Positions 10,480-22,384 of a DNA stretch of 64,000 nt are shown here, piece after piece; the first letter of the stretch is position 1; each line of letters begins with the position of its first letter. A model generated the notes under the pieces. It saw only the letters and a program-made list of their open reading frames with translations. It was not told where the DNA came from and did not search any database. The DNA lies in assembly GCA_020796225.1 (NCBI GenBank), contig CM036759.1:67060590-67124589 (forward strand), written 5' to 3'. The position numbers and the translations under genes were made by a program. Source of the DNA: Arion vulgaris (Eukaryota; Mollusca; Gastropoda; Stylommatophora; Arionidae).

Positions 10480-11862
10480 ATTAGAATATTAAACTTCAAT
10501 GTTAAAGCAGTTCTGCTGTCAGATCAGAAACATGGAAACTGCACAATTAGAATATTAAACTTCAATGTTAAAGCAGTTCTGCTGTCAGGATCAGAAACAT
10601 GGAAAACTGCACACAATTAGAATATTAAACTTCAATGTTAAAGCAGTTCTGCTGTCAGATCGAAACATGGAAAACTGCACACATTAGAATATTAATCAAT
10701 GTTAAAGCAGTTCTGCGAAGGTCAGAAACATGGAGAACTGCACACAATTAGAATATTAAACTAATGTTAAAGCAGTTCTGCTGTAAGGGTCGAAACATGG
10801 AGAACTGCACACAAATTTGAATATTAACTTCAATGTTAAAGCAGTTCTGCTGTAAGGTCAGAAACATGGAGAACTGCACAATTAGAATATTAAACTTCAA
10901 TGTTAAGCAGTTCTGTGTAAGGGTCGAAACATGGAGAACTGCACACAATTAGAATAAAGTAATTCTGCTGTCAGGATCAGAAACATGGAGAACTGCACAC
11001 AATTAGAATATTAAACTTCAATGTTAAAGCAGTTCTGCTGTAAGGGTCAGAAACATGGAGAACTGCACACAATTAGAATATTAAACTTCAATGTTAAAGC
11101 AGTTCTGCTGTAAGGGTCAGAAACATGGAGAACTGCACACAATTAGAATAAAGTAATTCTGCTGTCAGGATCAGAAACATGGAGAACTGCACACATTAGA
11201 ATATTAAACTCAATGTTAAAGCAGTTCTGCTGTAAGGTCAGAAACTGAGAACTGCACACATTAGAATATTAACTCAATGTTAAAGCAGTTGCTGTAAGGT
11301 CAGAAACATGGAGAACTGCACACAATTAGAATATTAAACTTCAATGTTAAAGCAGTTCTGCTGTAAGGGTCAGAAACATGGAGAACTGCACACAATTAGA
11401 ATATTAAACTTCAATGTTAAAGCAGTTCTGCTGTAAGGGTCAGAAACATGGAGAACTGCACACAATTAGAATATTAAACTTCAATGTTAAAGCAGTTCTG
11501 CTGTAAGGGTCAGAAACATGGAGAACTGCACACAATTAGAATATTAAACTTCAATGTTAAAGCAGTTCTGCTGTAAGGGTCAGAAACATGGAGAACTGCA
11601 CACAATTAGAATATTAAACTTCAATGTTAAAGCAGTTCTGCTGTAAGGGTCAGAAACATGGAGAACTGCACACAATTAGAATATTAAACTTCAATGTTAA
11701 AGCAGTTCTGCTGTAAGGGTCAGAAACATGGAGAACTGCACACAATTAGAATAAAGTAATTCTGCTGTCAGGATCAGAAACATGGAAAACTGCACAAAAT
11801 TAGAATATTAAACTTCAATGTTAAGGCAGTTCTGCTGTCAGGGTCAGAAACATGGAGAACAA
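10480..11862 (+). repeat. 70-bp minisatellite amplified from a LINE reverse transcriptase segment, ~20 copies
   Basis: Each unit reads, in one frame, TIRILNFNVKAVLL-SGSETWRTAH. This is the LRIFNSNVKAVLLYGSETWRT block found downstream of the catalytic centre in LINE ORF2 proteins (compare 12770-12830). The 70-bp period breaks the frame between units, and many units have taa in place of the Ser codon. Some units are shortened to about 45 bp. Confidence 0.85.
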
Positions 11863-11924
11863 CTAAAATAACAAAGAAATAAATTGCAAACATTCATCAA
11901 CTGGTATCTGCATAGGTTAGAGGT

Positions 11925-12182
11925 ACTGATGCCCATGTGATGCCGAGGCCCAAGGAAGCAAAGAATAGTACCACTGCAACCTACAAGGCATGCCATAAGA
12001 GGCGACATGTAGGGCCTAGGAAGCCACCTAGTAAATAAAAAGCGCCATAAAAATTGGATATGCTGGCCTACTTGTAGGTGCATAACTGGCACAATGTACA
12101 ATTGCTATTAGGCTCAGAGCACATACAAACCACGGAGAGTGGTTAATAAGTGGTCGATATGGAGCGTTCGAAGAAGAGATAC
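11925..12182 (+). mobile_element. Family A element
   Basis: gccataagaggcgacatgta, ccacctagtaaataaaaagc, gctggcctacttgtaggtgc, cacatacaaaccac and gatatggagcgttcgaagaa match the other A copies. A LINE fragment starts directly after its tail. Confidence 0.8.
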
Positions 12183-12184
12183 TG

Positions 12185-12490
12185 AGATGGTATGATAGTC
12201 ACAGATGAGGAGCTCATAGAGAGAACAAAACAGAGTCCAGTGAACCAAGAGGTTAAAAAAGAGCTGGATAGGAACACTTTGAGAAAATTTTGGGGGAATA
12301 TAACAAGAAGGGCCCTTTCATGGAACCCACACAGACATCGGATGAGAGGGAGGCCTAGAAATACACGGGGGCAAGATTTGGAGGCAGAGATCAACAATAT
12401 AAAGAAGAGCTGGAGGGAGCTGCAAGAGATAGCTAGAGATATTAAAAGCTGGCTGAGAGCCTATGCCCTAATCAGGGTTAAAAGGGCATG
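12185..12490 (+). pseudogene. LINE ORF2 C-terminal tail fragment
   Basis: An open frame with DEELIERTKQSPVNQEVKK, then NITRRALSWNPHRHRMRGRP and WRELQEIARDIKSW. This is the tail after the reverse transcriptase in the same LINE type as 12500-12945. It lacks everything upstream of the ERTKQ point. Confidence 0.8.
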
Positions 12491-12494
12491 AGTG

Positions 12495-12945
12495 AGAGAT
12501 TTATACTAGTATCAGAAGTAAAATACAGTTGTGGAAAGACTAAGACCATGAGAATAAATGTAAACCAGATTATGCTGGAGGAAACAGCTCTACATGATGT
12601 AGAAACATACACATACCTTGGAAGCAACATAGACACAGAATGGGGGTACAAACAAAGATGTCAAGATAAGAATACAAAAAGTAAAGGGGAACTTTATTGC
12701 ATTCGGTAAGATATGGAAGTCAAAGGAGATCAAAACGAACACAAAGCTGAGAATCTTTCAATCAAATGTGAAGTCAGTGCTGTTCTATGGCTCGGAAACA
12801 TGGAGAACAACACAGAAGAAACCACTAGAAAACTACAGACCTTCATAAGTGGATGTTTACGTAGAATAGAGGGGTACGATAAGAGTACGAACGATGAACT
12901 CAGAGAAAGAACTAAGCAGATTTTTAAAAAAACTGTCATTACTGC
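12495..12945 (+). pseudogene. LINE reverse transcriptase C-terminal segment
   Basis: Reads CGKTKTMRINVNQIMLEETA, DVETYTYLGSNIDTEWG, then after a frameshift NLSIKCEVSAVLWLGNMENN and LQTFISGCLRRIEGYDKSTN, ending DELRERTKQ. It stops just where the neighbouring fragment at 12185 begins, so together they make one tail in swapped order. A family D SINE 3' end follows. Confidence 0.8.
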
Positions 12946-12947
12946 CT

Positions 12948-13100
12948 ATAGTACCGCTTTTTTAGGTCGGTGTAGGACAGGTGAGATGAGAGCCGGAGGA
13001 ATTTAATGGCAGCATGGCTAGTGCAGTCGCAGCGAAGCTGTCCAGGTTAAGATTTTTCATTTATGCCCACAATATTAAAAAATCCTTGACCTGTGGAAAA
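12948..13100 (-). mobile_element. SINE family D, 3' part
   Basis: accgcttttttaggtcggtg, taggacag and gaggaatttaatgg, gcagcatggctagtgcagtc match 5080-5160 and the reverse of 58440-58500. Confidence 0.65.
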
Positions 13101-13119
13101 AGTGCCAGGGAAGAGATGT

Positions 13120-13175
13120 TGATAGAGCATACATTGATAGGGCATACATTGATAGGGCACACATTGATAAGACCG
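13120..13175. repeat. 18-bp short tandem repeat, ~4 copies
   Basis: gatagggcatacattgatag cores. Confidence 0.85.
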
Positions 13176-13424
13176 AGCAGAAGCATTGCAAGTTAAGGAT
13201 GAGCTGAAAACAAGCGCAAACTTGGAAGTTGTCATGGTAAAACACTTGCCAGTTGACCGTCTGTAAAGACGAAAAGGACATATATGTATATACACATATA
13301 CTAGAGAGAGTGAATAGGGCTCATGTCTTCTTGAGATTATACTGGTCTAGCACTCCCCATACATCAGTATACCAGATATGTGGATATTTCTACCCTTGTC
13401 CTCTTTCTCACTAATAGGCAACTA

Positions 13425-14180
13425 CTGATCATGACAGATAGTCGATCACTATAAACATAGGCAACTAATGATCATGACAGATAGTCGATCGCTTATAAAC
13501 ATAGGCAACTAATGATCATGACAGATAGTGATCAACATAGGCAAATGATCATGACAGATAGTACCTATAAACACAGGCAACTAATGTCATGACAGATATC
13601 GTCGAAACTATAAACATAGGAACTAATATCATGAAGATATAAACTTATAAGACATACAAACTTATCAGACAGAATAGCTAAACTTTTTAAAATAGCTAAA
13701 CTTATCTGACAAAATACTACTTATCGAAGAATACTAAACTTATGGAACTAAACTTATCTGAAGATATACGATCGAAGAATACTAAACATAGGAACTAACT
13801 GATCTGAAAGATAGCTAAACTATAACATAGGAACTAAATCATCGAAGATACTAACTATCTGAGAATACTAAACATCGAAGGACAACTAACTTATCATGAA
13901 AAATACTAACTATCGAGAATACTAAACACAGCAACTAATATCATGAAGAATACTAAACTTATCCGAAGAATATAACTTCAAGAACTAAACTTTCCGAAGA
14001 TACAAATTATCGAAGAATACTAAACTTATCCGAAGACCACAGAACGTATCCAAAGATCATTAACTAATCTGAAGACCAATGAATTTATATAAAGACCACT
14101 AAACTTATCCAAAGGCTACTGAGCTTATCTGAAGACCAGAATTATCTAAAGACTACTAAACTTATCCAAGGACCACTTAA
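13425..14180. repeat. Highly eroded ~45-bp tandem array
   Basis: It starts with clear units (aggcaactaatgatcatgac, agatagtcgatc, tataaacat) and decays by small deletions into ctaaacttatccgaagacca-like remnants. Confidence 0.75.
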
Positions 14181-14815
14181 CTGAGCGATATAAGAAAACT
14201 CCAGTGAGGATGACTCATAATTTACAGAGAGCAGTGATTGACGATATAAGAAAACTCCAGTGAGGATGACTCATAATTTACAGAGGCAGTGATTACGATA
14301 TAAGAAAACTCCAGTGAGGATGACTCATAATTTACAGAGAGCAGTGATTGAACGATATAAGAGAAAACTCCAGTGAGGATGACTCATAATTTACAGAGAG
14401 CAGTGATTGAGATATAAGAGAAAACTCCAGTGAGGAGACTCATAATTTACAGAGAGCAGTGATTGAAGCGATATAGAGAAAACTCCAGTGAGGATGACTC
14501 ATAATTTACAGAGAGCAGTGATTGAATGATATAAGAGAAAACTCCAGTGAGGATGACTCATAATTTACAGAGAGCAGTGATTGATGATATAAGAAAAACT
14601 CCAGTGAGGATGACTCATAATTTACAGAGAGCAGTGATTGAATGATATAAGAGAAAACTCCAGTGAGGATGACTCATAATTTACAGAGAGCAGTGATTGA
14701 ACGATATAAGAGAAAACTCCAGTGAGGATGACTCATAATTTACAGAGAGCAGTGATTGAACGATATAAGAGAAAACTCCAGTGAGGATGACTCATAATTT
14801 ACAGAGAGCAGTGAT
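14180..14815. repeat. ~60-bp minisatellite, about 11 copies
   Basis: Core aaaactccagtgaggatgac, tcataatttacagagagcag, tgattgaacgatataagaga. Individual units vary by one to four bases. Confidence 0.93.
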
Positions 14816-15350
14816 TCAATGGATACCATTTTCAGCCTGAATGGCTGCAGTACTGAATGTACAGAGACTTGAACATTGTCCACTGCTGAGCAAATATAGA
14901 GAACTGCAACTGAGCAAACAACATTAAAAAAAAACAAGAACTGATTAAACAATATAGTTAACCAGGTAACTGTGTCACAATTTTTTACCTGAGATCATGG
15001 GGTAAACAAGTGCGGTCCAGCCTATGCTCGATGATGACCATGAAAGCAAGTGTCTTCAAAGATGGCTCTGTAGTAAAGTTACAAGATTAAAAGTGTCTTT
15101 TAGAGATGGCTCTGTGCTAAAGTTACATCATAAAAGTGTCTTTAAGAGATGATCAACAAATAAAGTCTTTCTTCTTTCTCAAATCCTGTTTGTCTCACAG
15201 CGTCAGGTCAAGAGCTTCCGAAAAAACAAATAGACAAACACTGGATTCGAACCACTTAACCTCATTTCTTACGACACCCATCGCCTAGCCTAGCAATACA
15301 AGTGTCCTTACGAACACAACCAGCGAGCCATTTTAAAATAAATGACTCAT
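14816..15350. other. Mixed stretch: two eroded repeat units and a glycyl-free tRNA-like block
   Basis: 15040-15150 holds units of the agatggctctgtactaaagt repeat seen again at 16840-17160. 15180-15310 contains ttcgaaccacttaacctcat, which resembles a degraded SINE B box on the plus strand. No gene seen. Confidence 0.4.
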
Positions 15351-15354
15351 GAGG

Positions 15355-16645
15355 GGGTCAAAGGCTCATGAGGTTATGGTGGTAACATGAGCCAGGGTTA
15401 GCGAGGCGCGCTAGCCAAGACCCTGCCCCAACCTCCACGCGGTGACCCTGGAAACAGACTCTGGTTCCGGTCTGGCTAAGAGGGGCAGGGATCGGGAGAA
15501 CTACTGGTAGTGGTAGCAGTGCAAGTACGGAAATGCAAAACAGATCCATACTAACAAAATGCACAGATCTCCTGACCGATGTCCAACAAGATATTGCCCA
15601 AGTTCCTAAACGTAACGAAACAGCAACGAAAAGTCTCTGACATGGATGAGAGGTGCATCCAGTGGCGAAACGTGGGCCCACGAAGGCGGAGCTCGAAGCC
15701 CTGAGGAGAGGGCAAACATTGCCAGCCCGTCGGCAAGAATAAATAAAACAGGACCGTACGAATAAAAGTCTACCCTCGTGTCGAGTCGAGAGAAGATTGC
15801 AGCAGACCCCGCATCGGTGGCCTGGTGCAGATACATGTACTGGGCAAGGTTTGCGAGCGCAAAAGAACAAGTTGCGTTTTAGTGCATAACGAAACTACCC
15901 GCCCTGGGAAAACCGTGCAAGGTACTGTGCGATTAAAAAATTAACATCCCGGAAGAACTGAGGTTGGTAATTCCAAAGGAACTGCCAGCCTTGGGGCAAC
16001 CGGGCAGGTTCGATTGCAGTCGTAACTAACATCCCCGGAATAACAGGAGCGGGTGATGGTGGCGGGCGCAAAATCCTCAGTTGCGTTGATAGCGCTGACT
16101 GAAAGCGACCCTCTACATTGTTTGTACTGGGCCCCATGCCGGTGCCTTTTGAGGTTAATTGCAAATTGCCCGTACCAGCGCGTCTAGAAAAGGCTGAGAA
16201 TGTTCCTTCTCGGATCAAACTCAAAAATGTACGGTAAAGCAAGGCCGACAATGTCACGGATCAGACAGGAAGCCCGGTTCTAAACATTGGCGAAGGCCGA
16301 TACTTTACACGGTGTTTTATACAAGTAAGACGCCGTCCGAGGACAAGCCCGAGAAATATTTCTCAGTCAGAAAGGGTAAAGCAGCGTAACTCACTGTCCT
16401 GGCGTAGATCACAAAAGCCCAAATATACGGCAAAGCTGATCGTAAAGGCGTAGATCCGAAAGGATCGTACCTAGGGAAAGTTCACCCTAGTAAATCAAAA
16501 GCTGGCTGAAAAAGGACGGGCGGGCCTAGTCACCATGGGCGCATAATCGTCCCGCGTAGACACTACGTTCTTGCCAGTGGACCAATTATACATCACAATA
16601 AGAATGACCAAAATTGGCCGTGAAGAATGTTAGCAGAAGAAGAAG
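15355..16645 (+). mobile_element. Dispersed family G retroelement copy, GC-rich, non-autonomous
   Basis: Its 5' block (ccctgccccaacctccacgc, tctggctaagaggggcaggg) recurs at 36365-36440. Its 3' block (accctagtaaatcaaaagct, ggcgggcctagtcaccatgg, ccaattatacatcacaataa) recurs inverted at 55500-55670 and in pieces at 35885-36000 and 39135-39230. It ends in a gaagaagaag tail. Markedly more GC-rich than its surroundings. Open frames on the minus strand (170 and 120 codons) match nothing I know. Confidence 0.65.
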
Positions 16646-16839
16646 ACTCACGGGGGAGTGTCTTTCTCAAACACTTTGTTACAACTAGACACAGAATAAT
16701 CAGGAAGGTTCGATCGAACAGTGTTTGCACAAACACATGCTAAAAGCTTATTGTGCTTGTATATATTGATAGAGACAATATCATACATACACATGTATCA
16801 CATATAAAAACATGCATACATTTAAGATGCCTGTAAAAT

Positions 16840-17160
16840 TTACAACATAAATGTCTTTAGAGATGCCTGATTACAAACATATAATCTTTTAGAGATGGCT
16901 CTGTGCTAAAGATTACAACATAAAAGTGTCTTTAGAATGGCCTGTGCTAAAGTTACAACATAAAAGTGTCTTTTAGAGATGGCTCTGTACTAAAGTTACA
17001 ACATAAAAGTGTCTTTTAGAATGTTTGCTAAAGTTACAACATAAAAGTGTCTTTTAGAGATGGTTCTGTACTAAATTACAACATAAAAGTGTCTTTTAGA
17101 AATGGCTCTGTACTAAAGTTAAATAAAATGCTTAGAGATGTCTTCTAAGTTAACATGTGT
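16840..17160. repeat. ~46-bp minisatellite, ~7 copies
   Basis: Core aagttacaacataaaagtgt, cttttagagatggctctgta. Confidence 0.9.
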
Positions 17161-17239
17161 TCAATTTCTAAGCAAATACACAATAAGGCTTTTAGGAACC
17201 TGTATACTGGAGCATATGTATTTTTGATGATGGTACTGA

Positions 17240-19100
17240 TAGTATAATAGTGATAACCAAAGTGTCTTTTAGAATGGATGATGTGTAATAGTTAACCATA
17301 TTGTTCATTTGCTAGAATGGATTGATGTGTAATATGTATAACCATATTTCTTTAGTACATGAATGATGTAGTAAAGGTAAGACCATATTTCTTACTTAAG
17401 AGATGTGTATATGTATAGACCATATTTTCATGACTGGTAGGATGATGTGAGTAATATGGTGATAGACCTATTTTCATTGACTGAGGTACATGATGATGTG
17501 GTAATATGTGATGACCATTTTTCATTGATGAGTACATGGATGATGTGGTAATATGGTGATAGACCCATATTTTCATTGACTGCGTACATGGATGAGTGTA
17601 ATGTGTAGCATCATGATGGTATGATGATGGTAATATGGTGATAGACCCATATTTTTCATTGACTGACGGTACATGGATGATGTGGTAATATGGTGCCCAT
17701 ACATGACCACATGATGTTGTCATTGACTATCTTGACGGTACATGGATGATGTGGTAATATGGTGATAGACCATATTTTCATTGACTAGTAATATGATGTG
17801 TAATATGGTGATGAATATTTCTTGACTAGGTACATGGATGATGTGGTATATGTGATAGACCCATATTTTTCATTGACACGAATGAGATGGTAATGGTATG
17901 ACATTTTGTCATTACTACTGGTGATAGAAGACCCATATTTTCATTGACTGAGTACATGGATGATGTGGTAATATGGTGATAGACCATATTTTCATTGACT
18001 GACGTACATGGATGATGGTGTAATATGGTGATAGACAATTCATATATTGTCATGATGACTGAGCTGAGTACATGGATGATGTGGTAATATGGTGATAGAC
18101 CCATATTTGTCATTGACTGACGGTACATGGATGATGTGGTAATATGGTGATAGACCCATATTTTCATTGACTTGATACATGGATGATGTGTAATATGGTG
18201 ATAGACCCATATTTTCATTGACTGATGTACATGGATGATGTGGTAATATGGTGATAGACCCATATTTTTCATTGACTGACGGTACATGGATGATGTGGTA
18301 ATATGGTGATAGACCCATATTTTTCATTGACTGACGGTACATGGATGATGTGGTAATATGGTGATAGACCCATATTTTTCATTGACTGACGGTACATGGA
18401 TGATGTGGTAATATGGTGATAGACCCATATTTTTCATTGACTGACGGTACATGGATGATGTGGTAATATGGTGATAGACCCATATTTTTCATTGACTGAC
18501 GGTACATGGATGATGTGGTAATATGGTGATAGACCCATATTTTTCATTGACTGACGGTACATGGATGATGTGGTAATATGGTGATAGACCCATATTTTTC
18601 ATTGACTGACGGTACATGGATGATGTGGTAATATGGTGATAGACCCATATTTTTCATTGACTGACGGTACATGGATGATGTGGTAATATGGTGATAGACC
18701 CATATTTTTCATTGACTGACGGTACATGGATGATGTGGTAATATGGTGATAGACCCATATTTTTCATTGACTGACGGTACATGGATGATGTGGTAATATG
18801 GTGATAGACCCATATTTTTCATTGACTGACGGTACATGGATGATGTGGTAATATGGTGATAGACCCATATTTTTCATTGACTGACGGTACATGGATGATG
18901 TGGTAATATGGTGATAGACCCATATTTTTCATTGACTGACGGTACATGGATGATGTGGTAATATGGTGATAGACCCATATTTTCATTGACTGACTGGTAC
19001 ATGGATGATGTGGTAATATGGTGATAGCCCATATTTTCATTGACTGACGGTACATGGATGATGTGGTATATGGATAGACACATGATTTTGACTCGATATG
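17240..19100. repeat. 55-bp minisatellite, ~33 copies
   Basis: Core ggtacatggatgatgtggta, atatggtgatagacccatat, ttttcattgactgac. Units between about 18230 and 18960 are identical; those at 17240-18050 carry many small deletions. Minus-strand ORFs of up to 153 codons are repeat artefacts. Confidence 0.95.
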
Positions 19101-19109
19101 AGATGTAGA

Positions 19110-20622
19110 GTTAAACAATGAGATATGAGGAGCAGATAGAGATATGAGAGAATAGAGATATGAAGACAGATAGTATTAGGGCAATGATGAAGGAGCAGAT
19201 AGATATGAAGGAAGATAGGATTGAAGGAGCAGATAGGATATGAAGGAGCAGATAGTTATTGAGGAGCAGATAGAGATGAAGGAGCAGATAGGATATGGAA
19301 TGGATGATAGAGATATGAAGGACAGATGAGATTTGAAGGATAGATAGGATATGAAGGAGCATGATTAGAGATTGAAGGACAGATAGAATTGAAGGACAGA
19401 TAGAGATTGGAATAGGTGAAGGACATATTTTATTGGACAGATAGGATATGACAGATAGATGAAGGAAGATAGAGATAACTGAGGAAGATGAGAATTGAAG
19501 ACAGATCATTGAAGGACAGATAGAGATATGAAGGAGCAGATAGAGATATGAAGGAGCAGATAGAGATATGAAGGAGCAGATAGAGATTTGAAGGAGCAGA
19601 TAGAGATATGAAGGAGCAGATAGAGATATGAAGGAGCAGATAGAGATTGAAGGAGCAGATGAGTTTAAGGAGCAGATAGTGTGAAGGAGCAGATAGAGAT
19701 TTGAAGGAGCAGATAGCGATATGAAGGAGCAGATAGAGATATGAAGGAGCAGATAGAGATATGAAGGAGCAGATAGAGATATGAAGGAGCAGATAGAGAT
19801 ATGAAGGAGCAGATAGAGATATGAAGGAGCAGATAGAGATATGAAGGAGCAGATAGAGATATGAAGGAGCAGATAGAGATATGAAGGAGCAGATAGAGAT
19901 ATGAAGGAGCAGATAGAGATATGAAGGAGCAGATAGAGATATGAAGGAGCAGATAGAGATATGAAGGAGCAGATAGAGATATGAAGGAGCAGATAGAGAT
20001 ATGAAGGAGCAGATAGAGATTGAAGGAGCAGATAGAGATATGAAGGAGCAGATAGAGATATGAAGGAGCAGATAGGATATGAAGGAGCAGATAGAGATGT
20101 ATGAAGGACAGATAGAGATATGAAGGAACAGATAGAGATATGAAGGAGCAGATAGAGATATGAAGGAGCAGATAGAGATATGAAGGAGCAGATAGAGATA
20201 TGAAAGAGCAGATAGAGATATGAAGGAGCAGATAGAGATATGAAGGAGCAGATAGAGATATGAAGGAGCAGATAGAGATATGAAGGAGCAGATAGAGATA
20301 TGAAAGAGCAGATAGAGATATGAAGGAGCAGATAGAGATATGAAGGAGCAGATAGAGATATGAAGGAGCAGATAGAGATATGAAGGAGCAGATAGAGATA
20401 TGAAGGAGCAGATAGAGATATGAAGGAGCAGATAGAGATATGAAGGAGCAGATAGAGATATGAAGGAGCAGATAGAGATATGAAGGAGCAGATAGAGATA
20501 TGAAGGAGCAGATAGAGATATGAAGGAGCAGATAGAGATATGAAGGAGCAGATAGAGATATGAAGGAGCAGATAGAGATATGAAGGAGCAGATAGAGATA
20601 TGAAGGAGCAGATAGAGATATG
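19110..20622. repeat. 20-bp minisatellite, ~74 copies
   Basis: Unit atgaaggagcagatagagat. Because the unit has no stop on the minus strand in any frame and 20 is not a codon multiple, a 546-codon ORF cycling through three phases appears; it is not a gene. 19110-19500 is degenerate; 19700-20620 is nearly perfect. Confidence 0.96.
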
Positions 20623-20624
20623 CT

Positions 20625-20869
20625 GGGCAAACCTTGAGAAGAAGAAATAATCAAAGAATACCAAAGCTGGCATTGAAGTGGGAGACAAAGGGTTCAAGAA
20701 AGAGAGAACGCACCAGGGAAACCCTGAGATGAACTTTGCAGAGAGAGGCAAGAGATATCAGATTCAATTCTGTGGAAGAGATTGAGAGAGTTGCCCAGGA
20801 CAGAGCGGTATGGAGAAATTACTTGCAGGTCATATGTATCGTATAACAGTCCTAGAGGAATATATATAA
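20625..20869 (+). pseudogene. LINE ORF2 C-terminal tail
   Basis: Plus-strand frames: LRRRNNQRIPKLALKWETKG, SRKRERTRETLR-stop-TLQREARDI, SVEEIERVAQDRAVWRNYLQ. Same signature as the minus-strand fragment at 47515-47830. A piggyBac-like element sits at its 3' end. Confidence 0.75.
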
Positions 20870-20873
20870 TTAA

Positions 20874-21504
20874 CACTTTCGCTGCCACGCATTTTTCAAC
20901 AAAGTCTGGCCCAGTGCCACGCTATTTTCGGTATGATCAGTTTTCAGAGTGACAATTTAAAAATTGTAAAAATAAACTAATAAACTTAGGACTTTTAAAC
21001 TATGTAATAGTGTTCATATATTAATGAGCTACTAACCTGTCTGTATGTGGAATATATTTCTTATAATCCACAAGCTATTGTAGTAACTGATATCCTCATA
21101 CCTATCCACAGTATGATATGCCGTCGTTTTGAGTTAGGTGTCCGTCATCTACTCCCGTAACGGTGACAATATCTGCTATCGATCTATAAACATCGCCACG
21201 TGAATCACAGTTCAAATTCATATCACATTCAGAGTTCATTTTAACACTATCACTGGCTAAAAAGTCTGAAAAAGAGTCATTTTGGACATCACTATTCATC
21301 AGCTGCATCGTCCATTTTGAAAATTTGTGTTTACTTACGAAAAATCGGACTTATCCAGACGTTTATCGCGTGTGTGTTAGATCCGCCATTTTGGAGAGCT
21401 CGTCGGAACAATATGGAAGTAGCGTCACGCGACCCCGTTTGCAAGCGATACTCCCATTTAAAAAGACATCGCGACGGCAAAAGTCGGTGGCGGCAGCGAA
21501 AGTG
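20874..21504. mobile_element. piggyBac-like non-autonomous element with TTAA flanks
   Basis: TTAA at 20870-20873 and 21505-21508. Ends CACTTTCGCTGCCACGC on the left and, inverted, CACTTTCGCTGCCGCCA on the right, 14 of 17 positions equal. TTAA target duplication and CnCTTT..CTGCC-like ends are typical of piggyBac transposons. Length 631 bp. Confidence 0.75.
21102..21308 (-). pseudogene. Acidic ORF inside the piggyBac-like element
   Basis: 68 codons, Asp/Ser-rich (SDVQNDSFSDFLASDS) like the acidic N-terminal region of many piggyBac transposases. The catalytic domain is absent, and the ORF is internal to an element whose right end would be its 5' end. The assignment is inference from position and composition. 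Confidence 0.35.
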
Positions 21505-21725
21505 TTAAGGCTGGGTCAACCTAAGAGCTGTTATGCTAGGATAAAATTTTCTGCGCCCACTGTCTAATTAAACCCAAACCACTAGCCTAAGAAGCGAGTT
21601 CACTAACAACTATGCTACTGCAGCTCTCAAAAGAACAGAGTAACGCATGGTTATTCACAGAATTGCACAGATGATGGGCCTATTAATCAATATATAGACA
21701 ATTACTGGTGGTTAGCTATAATTAC

Positions 21726-21923
21726 CAAAGTCAAGGACATATAGATCCGATCTATCAATGAGATTGGAGTCTGAGTGTTGAGGTGATGCAGGTCGATCAG
21801 ATATAGCTCTTGGACTAGTCCCGCCGAAGAAGAAAACCTTGGTTCCGACAACACATGCACATTGACGCCTACGAGGGGTTGGACAGTTTCCTGGTACGTT
21901 CAATCTGGTCCAATTCATTGTAG
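21726..21923 (-). CDS. KLHDC3: KLHDC3 internal coding exon
   Basis: 198 bases on the minus strand, acceptor ctcctcttccag, donor GTAATT. Joined in phase it reads P-TTMNWTRLNVPGNCPTPRRR, QCACVVGTKVFFFGGTSP and then SNLIDRSDLYVLDFG. Human KLHDC3 has FTWKKIEPKGKGPCPRRRQC, IVGDKIVLFGGTSP and FDLIDHSDLHILDF. Compared with human there is a longer loop after GGTSP, with PASPQHSDS. This is the last kelch blade. In human KLHDC3 the next segment carries the BC-box and CUL2-box that dock elongin C and CUL2; no exon for it was found before 4915. Confidence 0.92.
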
Positions 21924-22029
21924 CTGGAAGAGGAGAGAAAATTGACAATGTATTAATAATTATAAGAAAAGAAATTATATCATTGCCATATTACTATTTC
22001 AAGCCCAGGCAGAGAGAAGAATTGGCCAG

Positions 22030-22384
22030 TTGCCACCCTACCAAAGGGGGAAGAATGAATTCCAACAGATGGTGGCATGGTCAACTATTGCAACATTACC
22101 ATTACTCTTGGAAGAGAATGTAGAGGTTGGGGCAACATGGAGGCTGAAATCGCAGTTAAGCAGCTGATAGAGGTTAATGCAAAGGATGATGATATTGTTG
22201 TATATTCCGATGGGTCAGTTCTGGTGAGAAGTCCGGCTGGGTGTTCTTGGCTAATGCGCATGATAGGGTTGTTGCAGAGCAAAGTGGTGCATACAGGATA
22301 ATTACTTCTAGTATGAGAATGGAGGTTAAGACTGTTACTGCTGCCTTCCATTGGCTCTCTGGGACTTCTGAATTCATAGCCACC
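22030..22384 (+). pseudogene. LINE RNase H fragment
   Basis: Reads EIAVKQLIEVNAKDDDIVVY, SDGSV (catalytic Asp), then after a frameshift CSWLFLANAHDRVVAEQSGA and ITSSMRMEVKTVTAAFHWLS (Glu motif). Homologous to the fragments at 2720 and 34495. Confidence 0.75.

Noticed and set aside
14840..14920. Minus-strand segment after a good acceptor (tttgctcagttgcag) reading LYICSAVDNVQVSVHSVLQP, considered as the missing BC-box exon
   Set aside because: Splice signals and size are plausible but the peptide lacks the LxxxC..LAVI and LPxDI pattern; similarity is too weak to call.
15358..16257. Minus-strand ORFs of 170 and 120 codons as host exons
   Set aside because: They lie inside the GC-rich family G repeat, are antisense to the element and match no domain I know.
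19111..20751. 546-codon minus-strand ORF
   Set aside because: It is the 20-bp array read in cycling phases (ISICSFISLSAPSYLYLL). All minus frames are open and the unit is not a codon multiple, so no selection on a protein can be inferred.
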